Assembly (NCBI RefSeq): GCF_019695415.1 | Contig: NZ_JAIFKJ010000112.1 | Location: forward strand, 1-5,222 | DNA length: 5,222 bases | Direction: 5' to 3' | Origin: Thiohalocapsa sp. | GTDB taxonomy: Bacteria; Pseudomonadota; Gammaproteobacteria; Chromatiales; Chromatiaceae | Shown: one piece after another, positions 1 to 5,222 of the stretch | Layout: the number at the start of each line of letters is the position of its first letter | How positions within the stretch are numbered: the stretch's first letter is position 1 | Position numbers and translations under genes: made by a program | The notes under the pieces: generated by a model | Told to the model about the DNA's origin: nothing | The model's input: the letters and a program-made list of their open reading frames with translations, nothing else | The model's database searches: none

Positions 1-32
1 GTTGGGATTACCGGGGCGAATCGGACGGTGGA

Positions 33-1064
33 TCAGGGCCTGAGTCCTGGGTTGGGCTCGGTGTCAGGCAACCGGTCCAGCCATTGGTCCATGATGTCCA
101 TCACAGCAGCTGGGCACTCTTCCTGGGGCAGATGGCCACAGCCCGGCAGCTCGGCATAGGTGGCGTTGGGCAGCGCCCTAGCCGCGTCCAGAGAATCCAC
201 AGGAGGCACGATGCGGTCTTCCGCTCCGGTGATCACCAGCGCGGGCACGTCGATTTCGGTGAGGTGCCGGCGGATCTCCACCGGGTCGGTGAGCGAGCGC
301 GCGAGAAGCGCCGCCCATGCGGCGTCCCAGTTGGCCATTTCCTGGTGCACGGCAGCGCGGGCACGGCGCTCCTCGTCGATACGGCCAGGGTCGGCATAGG
401 CATAGTCGAGCAGCGGCATGTCGGTGCCCAGGGTCCGCGCGAGCAACAGGGTCAAGCGCTGCATCTGCGGCAGGTCCACCAGCCACTGCGGCAAGATGGG
501 CCGCTTGGAGTTGACCCAGGGCGCGAGCAGGATGAGACCGCGCACTCGGTCCGGATAGGCCAGCGCCGCCTCCAGTGCCAGGGTGCCGCCCGAGGAGTTG
601 CCGACGAGGTACGCCTGCTCCACCCCGAGCGTGTCCAGCAGCGATATCAGCTGCGAGAGCGCGGCGGCCTTGGCGTAGGGATCGCCGCTCTCGCGGGTGC
701 CGGGCAGCGGTTTTGCGCTCAGGCCGTACGGAACCTGATCATAGGCCATCACGCGCCCGCGCTCGGCCAGCGACGCCATGATCCGCTCCCAGGTATATAG
801 GTTGAACGTGAAGCCATGCAGCAGCACGAAAGTCGGTCCGGCAGCATCCGCTTGCCGCTCGGCCACATGCAGGCTCAACCCGTCGGTGCCGGCGACGGGA
901 ATGCGAACGAAACGGCTACCGGGGCGCTCGAGCGCCTGGAGCCGGGTCTCTCCGGTTGCGGGCGCGGGGTCCACCAGCAGCGGCCCGACGGCGGCGCCCA
1001 CGACCGCAAGTAGGAGCACGAGCACCAAGAGGCTCGACAACAAGCGGAACAGCACACGCAGCAT
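33..1064 (-). CDS. Membrane-anchored alpha/beta hydrolase
   Basis: Predicted serine hydrolase of the alpha/beta-hydrolase fold, 343 aa from the start chosen here; the substrate cannot be told from sequence. Visible elements: a hydrophobic N-terminal segment at about residues 4-31 (signal anchor or signal peptide, with R3 and R7 before it); the oxyanion-loop motif HGF at 83-85; the nucleophile elbow G-N-S-S-G with S157 as nucleophile; the acid D283 in TGAEDRIVP; and the catalytic histidine H311 in GCGHLPQEE. The region between the nucleophile and the acid (about 185-265) is helical and likely forms the cap. An in-frame ATG at 1130 would add 22 arginine-rich residues (365 aa). I prefer the ATG at 1064 because it puts the hydrophobic segment at the N-terminus; neither start has a clear Shine-Dalgarno. 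The gene is divergent from the L,D-transpeptidase gene. Family assignment is secure; esterase, lipase, epoxide hydrolase or haloalkane-type activity all remain possible. Confidence 0.9.
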   Translation of the reverse strand: MLRVLFRLLSSLLVLVLLLAVVGAAVGPLLVDPAPATGETRLQALERPGSRFVRIPVAGTDGLSLHVAERQADAAGPTFVLLHGFTFNLYTWERIMASLAERGRVMAYDQVPYGLSAKPLPGTRESGDPYAKAAALSQLISLLDTLGVEQAYLVGNSSGGTLALEAALAYPDRVRGLILLAPWVNSKRPILPQWLVDLPQMQRLTLLLARTLGTDMPLLDYAYADPGRIDEERRARAAVHQEMANWDAAWAALLARSLTDPVEIRRHLTEIDVPALVITGAEDRIVPPVDSLDAARALPNATYAELPGCGHLPQEECPAAVMDIMDQWLDRLPDTEPNPGLRP

Positions 1065-1196
1065 GGGGCGACGGGGAGTGACAGAGCGGCAGGAGCCGAG
1101 TTGTGCCGCCGATCGGCGACTGGCGCGCATCGCATGCTAACACAGCCGCCGCAGGTGCCTGGAGCGAGCGAGCGCCAACACCGCCAACGCGACTGA

Positions 1197-1208
1197 AGAG
1201 CGCGCTCT
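1197..1208. repeat. Perfect 12-bp palindrome in divergent intergenic region
   Basis: AGAGCGCGCTCT is exactly self-complementary. It lies between the divergent hydrolase and L,D-transpeptidase genes, with its centre 29 bp from the centre of the second palindrome at 1224-1239. It has no T-tract, so it is not an obvious terminator. A role as a protein-binding site is inference only; a short GC-alternating palindrome can also arise by chance in GC-rich DNA. Confidence 0.5.
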
Positions 1209-1223
1209 AACCATCCGATATTC

Positions 1224-1239
1224 CGCTACATTTGTAGCG
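1224..1239. promoter_or_regulatory. Inverted repeat, candidate operator (TACA-N2-TGTA core)
   Basis: CGCTACA-TT-TGTAGCG is a perfect inverted repeat with 7-bp arms and a 2-bp centre. It sits 89 bp upstream of the preferred start of the L,D-transpeptidase gene and 160 bp upstream of the preferred hydrolase start. Its core, TACATTTGTA at 1227-1236, fits the TACANNTGTA half-site pattern known for CopY/BlaI/MecI-type winged-helix repressors. That family link rests on pattern only: no such repressor is encoded in the window, and other dimeric regulators also use short dyads. A TTGACC hexamer follows at 1243-1248 but lacks a credible -10 partner. Confidence 0.4.
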
Positions 1240-1312
1240 CGTTTGACCGATGCCAAGCGCCGGTTTAACGGGTAGACTCCAATTACTTGAGAACTTTTAC
1301 AGTCCGCCACCG

Positions 1313-1876
1313 ATGTCGCGCCGCAATCTCTCCATAACTACATCCCTCGCCTCTGCACGCATGCCCGCAGCCCTTACCCTTGCCGCAATGATCGCGCTGG
1401 CAGGTCTCCTCGGCGGCTGCGCCTCCAAGCCGGAGCCCACCGTGCGCTTCGTCGACAGCGTGCTGGTGCGCAAGGGCGATCGCACGATCCAGCTGCTGCA
1501 TGACGGCGAGGTTTACCGGGAGTACAGCATCGCCCTCGGCGACAGTCCGGAGGGACACAAATTCATGGAGGGGGACGAGCGCACGCCCGAGGGCGACTAT
1601 GTCCTCAACTGGCGCAATCCCAACAGCAACTTCCACAAGTCCATCCATATTTCCTATCCGAATGCCCGGGACCGGGCTTTCGCCCGCGCCATGGGCGTGA
1701 ACCCCGGCGGCATGATCATGATCCACGGGCGCCCGAACTGGCTCACCTCTCCCGCCGTCGCCCGGGAGTATGACGGCCGCGACTGGACCGACGGCTGTAT
1801 CGCCGTGAAGAACCACGAGATGGATGAAATCTGGCGGCTGGTGCGCGACGGCACACCCATTCGCATCCTGCCGTAG
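1313..1876 (+). CDS. L,D-transpeptidase (YkuD) family lipoprotein
   Basis: Predicted periplasmic enzyme of the YkuD fold, 187 aa, with an N-terminal lipoprotein signal. Family members use a catalytic cysteine either to form meso-DAP cross-links or lipoprotein attachments in peptidoglycan, or, as in YafK/DpaA, to cleave them. R3, R4 and R16 precede a hydrophobic stretch ending in L-G-G-C, with C36 as the lipidated residue. A36+1 is alanine, so outer-membrane sorting is likely. The YkuD domain covers about 48-186: H138-G139 in MIMIHGRPN, and the catalytic motif WTDGCIAV with C162. The protein is short and has no peptidoglycan-binding domain. An ATG at 1250 is in frame but would encode an AT-rich leader with atypical codons, so 1313 is preferred; an ATG at 1361 would remove the positive n-region. 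No clear Shine-Dalgarno is seen. The motif resembles the DWTDGCIAV form of the YafK/ErfK-like group, so hydrolase and transpeptidase activity are both possible. Confidence 0.88.
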   Translation: MSRRNLSITTSLASARMPAALTLAAMIALAGLLGGCASKPEPTVRFVDSVLVRKGDRTIQLLHDGEVYREYSIALGDSPEGHKFMEGDERTPEGDYVLNWRNPNSNFHKSIHISYPNARDRAFARAMGVNPGGMIMIHGRPNWLTSPAVAREYDGRDWTDGCIAVKNHEMDEIWRLVRDGTPIRILP

Positions 1877-1970
1877 CTGCCGCGGTGGGTTCCGCGCCGG
1901 CCGCCGACAGCCGGCATGGCGACACGCTGGCCGAGTGGCCTTGGGCACTGCAGGGAACAACTAGGAGCGC

Positions 1971-1976
1971 CATAAT
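1971..1976 (+). promoter_or_regulatory. Candidate -10 element upstream of the META-domain gene
   Basis: CATAAT matches five of six bases of the sigma-70 -10 consensus and is followed by GCGCGCGCC. It would place a transcript start near 1983 and leave a leader of about 37 nt before the ATG at 2020. At 17-nt spacing the -35 position reads CTGCAG, which is poor, so the call is weak. If real, it gives the META gene its own promoter apart from the upstream L,D-transpeptidase gene. Confidence 0.3.
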
Positions 1977-2007
1977 GCGCGCGCCCTGAGATTTGCCCGC
2001 CAGCAAA

Positions 2008-2013
2008 AGAGGT
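2008..2013 (+). promoter_or_regulatory. Ribosome binding site of the META-domain gene
   Basis: AGAGGT lies 6 nt before the ATG at 2020, within a purine-rich run (AAAAGAGGT, 2005-2013). It decides the start: an in-frame TTG at 1993 lies upstream of this site and lacks an equivalent one. Confidence 0.7.
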
Positions 2014-2019
2014 CCGCTT

Positions 2020-2826
2020 ATGAAGCCGATGCAAGCGCCGCTGTGCGCACTGGTGCGCCTCGCAGCTGCCGGCGTGCTGCTCGCCGCCTGTCTGCAAACG
2101 GCACTCGCCGCCGGCCTCGAAGGTCAGGATTGGCAGCTCACCAGCTATCGGACCGAATCCGGTCTCGCCGATGCCGCCCAGGCCGGCACCCGCGCCGTGC
2201 TGCGCTTCGAGGGAGGGCGTCTCAGCGGCAGCGCCGGCTGCAACCGGCTCCTTGGCAGCTACACCTCGGACGGTGACGCCCTTGAGCTCGCGCCGAACAT
2301 GGCGAGCACGATGATGGCCTGCCCACCACTCCTGATGGCCCAGGAGCAGGCCGTCATCCAGGCCCTAGGCCAAGTGACGGGCTACAGCAGCACCAACGAC
2401 GAGCTCATCCTCACCGACGCGGCCGGAGAGACGCTGCTGACCTTCTCGGAACTGCAAGCGACGCCGCTGACGGGCACCACCTGGCGACTGACGCATTTCA
2501 ACAACGGCAAGGGCGGCGTGAGCACAACGGTGCCGGGCACAGAGTTCATGCTGATGCTGGCCGAGGACGGGCGCTTGAGCGGCAAGGCCTGCAACAACTA
2601 CCGCGGTGGCTTCGTGGTCTCGGGCGAGGATTTTGCGTTGGAAGGCCCGCTGGCAGCCACCAAAATGCGCTGCCCGGCGCCGGAAGGCATCAATGCGCAG
2701 GAGTCCGCGTACTTCGCCGCCCTGGAGCGCGCAGCTCGCTATCACATCCACGGCGACGAGCTGGTGCTGACCGACGCCGACGGCGCCGTCCAGGCCCGCT
2801 TCCGGGCCGCCGAGCTGGGCGACTAA
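2020..2826 (+). CDS. Exported protein with two tandem META (DUF306/HslJ-like) domains
   Basis: Predicted 268-aa envelope protein. The N-terminus is a signal sequence (K2 and R13 around a hydrophobic stretch at 14-31). It contains L-A-A-C (C24), which could be a lipobox, and also an ALA-A site near 30/31 for signal peptidase I, so lipoprotein or soluble periplasmic fates are both open. Two META domains follow. Domain 1 (about 33-145) has W38, the signature SAGCNRLLGSY and the later motif MASTMMACP. Domain 2 (about 149-265) has W155, KACNNYRGGF and ATKMRCP. Each repeat has a cysteine pair separated by 27 residues (C74/C101 and C191/C218). META domains occur in the E. coli heat-shock lipoprotein HslJ, linked to novobiocin resistance; biochemical function is poorly defined. 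The start at 2020 is set by a good ribosome binding site. The gene lies 143 nt after the L,D-transpeptidase gene and is probably transcribed separately. Confidence 0.88.
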   Translation: MKPMQAPLCALVRLAAAGVLLAACLQTALAAGLEGQDWQLTSYRTESGLADAAQAGTRAVLRFEGGRLSGSAGCNRLLGSYTSDGDALELAPNMASTMMACPPLLMAQEQAVIQALGQVTGYSSTNDELILTDAAGETLLTFSELQATPLTGTTWRLTHFNNGKGGVSTTVPGTEFMLMLAEDGRLSGKACNNYRGGFVVSGEDFALEGPLAATKMRCPAPEGINAQESAYFAALERAARYHIHGDELVLTDADGAVQARFRAAELGD

Positions 2827-2931
2827 GCACCGCGGGCCGGCTGTTGTGCCCGATTCCGTTGGCCCGTTTGCGCTACCTACTCACCCACACGCCGGGGCGG
2901 TCCCGCATCGAATTTTGCCCGGCAGCAGTAG

Positions 2932-3171
2932 ATGCGGCATCATCGCTGCATGGAAGCCCGACGCCGCTGCCGGCTCATACCACTCGTGATCGCCTGCGCG
3001 GCATTGCTCGGCGCCTGCGGTCAGCAGGGGGATCTATATCTTGCCGAAGACGACCCGGCCCGCGCCGAGCGCGATGCCCGTGGTCGGGTTGAGCCCTTTC
3101 CATTCCCGCCCGCAGATGCGGACTGGCCACCAGAAGCGCCGGCCGAGCCCGCCGCCGACGCCGGTTCCTGA
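2932..3171 (+). CDS. lptM: LptM-like (YifL/LppL family) small lipoprotein
   Basis: Predicted outer-membrane lipoprotein of 79 aa. In E. coli, LptM (YifL) binds the LptD-LptE LPS translocon and assists its maturation. The signal sequence is arginine-rich (R10-R12, R14), then hydrophobic at 15-28, with the lipobox L-G-A-C and lipidated C29. The mature N-terminus CGQQGDLYLAEDD matches the family pattern C-G-Q-x-G-x-L-Y-L, which is the main evidence; the usual proline after the second glycine is replaced by D34. The tail (about 45-79) is rich in proline, alanine and acidic residues and is probably disordered. An alternative ATG at 2950 gives 73 aa with a more conventional signal peptide; neither start has a clear Shine-Dalgarno. 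The stop is 30 nt before lysA, an adjacency known from Pseudomonas (lppL-lysA), which supports the identification. I see no convincing promoter in the 105-nt gap after the META gene. Confidence 0.8.
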   Translation: MRHHRCMEARRRCRLIPLVIACAALLGACGQQGDLYLAEDDPARAERDARGRVEPFPFPPADADWPPEAPAEPAADAGS

Positions 3172-3201
3172 CCGCACCGGGCGCTGTTGCAGAGCCGCCG
3201 G

Positions 3202-4446
3202 ATGGATCATTTCAACTACCGCGGCGACCGACTGTTCGCCGAAGACATCCCGGTCTCCGAGCTGGCCGAGCGCTTCGGCACGCCTTGCTATGTGTACTCC
3301 CGCGCCACGCTGGAGCGCCACTGGCACGCCTTCGACCGAGCGCTCCGGTCACGCCCACACCTGATCTGCTTCGCTGTTAAGGCCAACAGCAACCTGGGCG
3401 TGCTGAGCCTGCTGGCGCGACTCGGCTCCGGCTTCGATATCGTCTCCGTCGGAGAGTTGGAGCGGGTGCTCGCCGCCGGCGGCGCGCCAAATAGGGTTAT
3501 CTTCTCCGGCGTCGGCAAACGCGTGGACGAGATCCGCCGCGCCCTCGCGGTCGGCATCCGCTGCTTCAACGTGGAATCGGAGCCGGAGCTGACGCGCATC
3601 GCCGCCGTCGCTGCCGAGCTCGATACCCGGGCCACGGTGTCGCTGCGCGTCAACCCGGACGTCGACGCCCGCTCGCATCCGTACATCTCCACTGGCCTCA
3701 GGGAGAACAAGTTCGGCATCGATATCCACGAGGCCGAGGCCGTCTACAAGCATGCGGCGGCACTGGAGCACATCCGCGTCGCTGGCGTCGACTGCCACAT
3801 CGGCTCTCAGCTCACGGAGCTGTCGCCCTTTCTGGACGCGCTGGACCGGGTGCTGGCGCTGGTGGACCGCCTCGCAGACCAGGGCATCGCCATCGAGCAC
3901 CTCGACTTGGGCGGCGGCCTCGGCATCCGCTACACGGACGAAGCCCCGCCCGAGCCCGACGCCTACGCAGAAGCCCTGGACGCCCGACTGGGCGACCGCG
4001 ACTTGGAGATCATCCTGGAGCCCGGGCGCGCCATCGCCGGCAATGCCGGCATCCTGCTGACGCGCGTCGAATACCTGAAGCCGACAGCCACCCATCACTT
4101 CGCCATCGTCGACGCGGCCATGAACGACCTACTGCGCCCGGCGCTGTACCAAGCGACACAGGAGATCGTGCCCGCTGAGCGTCGTGCTGGCGAGCCCCTG
4201 TCCTGGGACATCGTGGGCCCGGTTTGCGAAACCGGCGACTTTCTCGGCAAGGGCCGGTCCCTGGCGCTGGCGCCGGGCGACCTGCTTGCGGTGCGCTCCA
4301 GCGGCGCCTACGGCTTCACCATGAGCTCCAACTACAACAGTCGGCCGCGACCACCGGAGGTGATCGTCGACGGCGACCAGGCCCACTTGGTACGCCGGCG
4401 TGAGACCCTAGCCGAGCTGTTCGCCGACGAAGCCACACTACCCTGA
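3202..4446 (+). CDS. lysA: Diaminopimelate decarboxylase
   Basis: PLP-dependent cytoplasmic enzyme (414 aa, normal family length) that decarboxylates meso-2,6-diaminopimelate to L-lysine, the last step of the DAP pathway. It has the fold-type III alanine-racemase-like barrel followed by a C-terminal beta domain. Key residues are all visible: K60 in FAVKANSN is the PLP-binding lysine; H199 lies in CHIGSQ; the glycine loop DLGGGLGI (235-242) and EPGR (273-276) bind the PLP phosphate; C342-E343 in CETGDFLGK supply the active-site cysteine and glutamate from the partner subunit; Y370 lies in GAYGFTMSSNYNSRPRP. The start is the ATG at 3202, since MDHFNYR resembles other gammaproteobacterial LysA N-termini; a TTG at 3187 would add five residues. 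No strong Shine-Dalgarno is seen, so coupling to lptM 30 nt upstream is plausible. The protein is a stand-alone decarboxylase with no fused aspartate kinase. dapF, often the next gene, is not adjacent here. Confidence 0.97.
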   Translation: MDHFNYRGDRLFAEDIPVSELAERFGTPCYVYSRATLERHWHAFDRALRSRPHLICFAVKANSNLGVLSLLARLGSGFDIVSVGELERVLAAGGAPNRVIFSGVGKRVDEIRRALAVGIRCFNVESEPELTRIAAVAAELDTRATVSLRVNPDVDARSHPYISTGLRENKFGIDIHEAEAVYKHAAALEHIRVAGVDCHIGSQLTELSPFLDALDRVLALVDRLADQGIAIEHLDLGGGLGIRYTDEAPPEPDAYAEALDARLGDRDLEIILEPGRAIAGNAGILLTRVEYLKPTATHHFAIVDAAMNDLLRPALYQATQEIVPAERRAGEPLSWDIVGPVCETGDFLGKGRSLALAPGDLLAVRSSGAYGFTMSSNYNSRPRPPEVIVDGDQAHLVRRRETLAELFADEATLP

Positions 4447-4493
4447 GCTGCACACACCGCGCCCGTCGCCGGTCACCGCCCTGGAGACTGCCC

Positions 4494-4498
4494 GGAGA
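4494..4498 (+). promoter_or_regulatory. Ribosome binding site of the methyltransferase gene
   Basis: GGAGA lies 6 nt before the ATG at 4505 and fixes that start. The 58-nt gap after lysA holds no recognisable terminator, so read-through from lptM-lysA is possible. Confidence 0.6.
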
Positions 4499-4504
4499 TT
4501 CTCA

Positions 4505-5182
4505 ATGAAGCGCCGCCCCGAGCCCGAGCTGATGGACGGCCACGAGCAGGCCCGCGCGTACGCCGAGGCCGATTTCAGCGAGCCCAATGAGCTCTTCCTG
4601 CGCCTGCTGGCGGAGCAGGCGCCGGGCGAGCTGCATGGCGCCCGCGCGCTCGACCTGGGCTGCGGCCCGGCGGACATCGTCATCCGCCTGCTGCACCGGT
4701 ATCCGACGCTTCACTGCGACGCCTTGGACGGCAGCCAGCCCATGCTGGACCTGGCCCAAGCGGCGGTCGACGCCCTGCCGGGCATCGCAAGCCGGACACG
4801 GCTTCTGTGCGACAAGCTGCCCTCGGCCCGCATCGAGACAGGCGCGTATGACCTAATCCTCTCCAACAGCCTGCTGCACCATCTGCATGAGCCGCAGGTG
4901 CTCTGGCGCAGCATCCGCGCCGCGGCAAAGCCCGGCGCCCTGGTGCTCGTGATGGACCTGATGCGTCCTGCCTCTGCGGGCTGGGCGGCCGCGCTGGTGG
5001 AAAGCTATGCCGCCGACGCACCAGAGGTGCTGAAGCAAGACTTCCGCAACTCCCTGCACGCCGCCTTCGAGCCGGCGGAGGTAGCCGAGCAGTTGCAGGC
5101 CGCCGGGCTCGCGCAGCAGTTATCGGTGAATGTCGTGAGTGACCGGCACCTGGCGGTATGGGGGCGGATGAGTGGCGAGTAA
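4505..5182 (+). CDS. Class I SAM-dependent methyltransferase, substrate unknown
   Basis: Predicted 225-aa cytoplasmic methyltransferase with a Rossmann-like fold (Methyltransf_11/25 type). Motif I is ALDLGCGPA (48-56), the glycine-rich SAM-binding loop. D75 in ALDGSQPML is the acidic residue at the end of strand 2 expected to bind the SAM ribose. Motif IV is represented by DLILSNSLLHHL (116-127), and AKPGALVLVMDL (141-152) is the typical strand-5 region. The N-terminal stretch EQARAYAEADFSEPNELF (14-31) precedes the core and looks like a subgroup signature. There are no transmembrane segments. The SNSLLHH motif is typical of small-molecule rather than DNA methyltransferases (which have N/D-P-P-Y/W), so DNA modification is unlikely. 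The gene has a good ribosome binding site and follows lysA by 58 nt, but no known step of lysine synthesis needs a methyltransferase. Its last five codons and stop overlap a heptamer repeat. Confidence 0.85.
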   Translation: MKRRPEPELMDGHEQARAYAEADFSEPNELFLRLLAEQAPGELHGARALDLGCGPADIVIRLLHRYPTLHCDALDGSQPMLDLAQAAVDALPGIASRTRLLCDKLPSARIETGAYDLILSNSLLHHLHEPQVLWRSIRAAAKPGALVLVMDLMRPASAGWAAALVESYAADAPEVLKQDFRNSLHAAFEPAEVAEQLQAAGLAQQLSVNVVSDRHLAVWGRMSGE

Positions 5183-5200
5183 CGAGTAGCGAGGGGCGAG
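5170..5200. repeat. Imperfect heptamer tandem repeat across the methyltransferase stop
   Basis: Four consecutive heptamers, GAGTGGC, GAGTAAC, GAGTAGC and GAGGGGC, are followed by a further GAG (4.4 units of a GAGTRRC-like consensus). The TAA stop of the methyltransferase gene lies across the second unit. The window ends with CTCACTCG (5215-5222), whose reverse complement CGAGTGAG resembles the units, so a second, inverted arm may begin there after a spacer of about 14 nt (5201-5214). This could be an intergenic dispersed repeat or a stem-loop terminator; the window edge cuts it off. Confidence 0.6.
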
Positions 5201-5222
5201 GTCCCGCACCAATCCTCACTCG

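Noticed and set aside
84..800. 238-aa open frame on the plus strand, antisense to the hydrolase gene
   Set aside because: It mirrors a gene with a complete catalytic triad, has no recognisable domain, and is an expected by-product of GC-rich coding DNA.
1162..1174. Tetranucleotide run of three GAGC units upstream of the hydrolase gene
   Set aside because: Three units are too few to call a functional repeat in GC-rich DNA.
1243..1271. Possible promoter TTGACC with TAACGG at 17-nt spacing before the L,D-transpeptidase gene
   Set aside because: The -35 is good, but the -10 matches only two of six consensus bases, and no better partner lies at a normal distance.
1896..1915. GCCGGC inverted repeat with an 8-nt loop after the L,D-transpeptidase gene, considered as a terminator
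   Set aside because: The stem is only 6 bp and no T-tract follows; such repeats are frequent by chance at this GC content.
1283..1960. 225-aa open frame on the minus strand, antisense to the L,D-transpeptidase gene
   Set aside because: It has no recognisable motif and lies opposite a well-supported YkuD gene.
3187..3201. TTG start adding five residues to LysA
   Set aside because: The ATG at 3202 gives the MDHFNYR start expected for gammaproteobacterial LysA.
3349..4098. 249-aa open frame on the minus strand inside lysA
   Set aside because: The lysA frame has every catalytic residue; the antisense product has no domain features.
4680..5219. 179-aa open frame on the minus strand across the methyltransferase gene
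   Set aside because: It is arginine- and proline-rich, typical of a shadow frame in GC-rich sequence, and opposes a methyltransferase with clear SAM motifs.

Overview
The window looks like ordinary chromosome from a high-GC gammaproteobacterium. The evidence is uniformly GC-rich coding sequence, Gram-negative lipoprotein signals, and an LptM-type lipoprotein directly upstream of a stand-alone diaminopimelate decarboxylase (LysA), an order known from Pseudomonas and related gammaproteobacteria. Finer placement (for example Chromatiales or Nevskiales rather than Pseudomonas) is a guess. Xanthomonas seems less likely, because its LysA is usually fused to an aspartate kinase.

Layout. Positions 33-1064 on the minus strand encode a membrane-anchored alpha/beta hydrolase. 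A divergent intergenic stretch follows (about 1065-1312). It is less GC-rich near the downstream gene and holds two perfect palindromes, at 1197-1208 and 1224-1239. All later genes are on the plus strand: a lipoprotein-type L,D-transpeptidase (YkuD) family protein (1313-1876), an exported protein with two tandem META domains (2020-2826), a short LptM-like lipoprotein (2932-3171), lysA (3202-4446) and a class I SAM-dependent methyltransferase (4505-5182). The last 53 bases carry a heptameric GAG-type tandem repeat that starts inside the methyltransferase gene and contains its stop codon. The final bases look like the start of an inverted partner arm.

How the genes relate. Four of the six products are predicted to be exported or membrane-attached. 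Two bear on meso-diaminopimelate chemistry: LysA converts it to lysine, and L,D-transpeptidase-fold enzymes act on peptidoglycan peptides that contain it. lptM and lysA are close enough (30 nt) to be co-transcribed, and the methyltransferase follows lysA by 58 nt with its own good ribosome binding site. The L,D-transpeptidase and META genes have gaps of over 100 nt around them and may be separate units.

I see no RNA gene, CRISPR array, insertion sequence or defence system. No convincingly new multi-gene system is visible. The most unusual items are the two intergenic palindromes and the terminal heptamer repeat.
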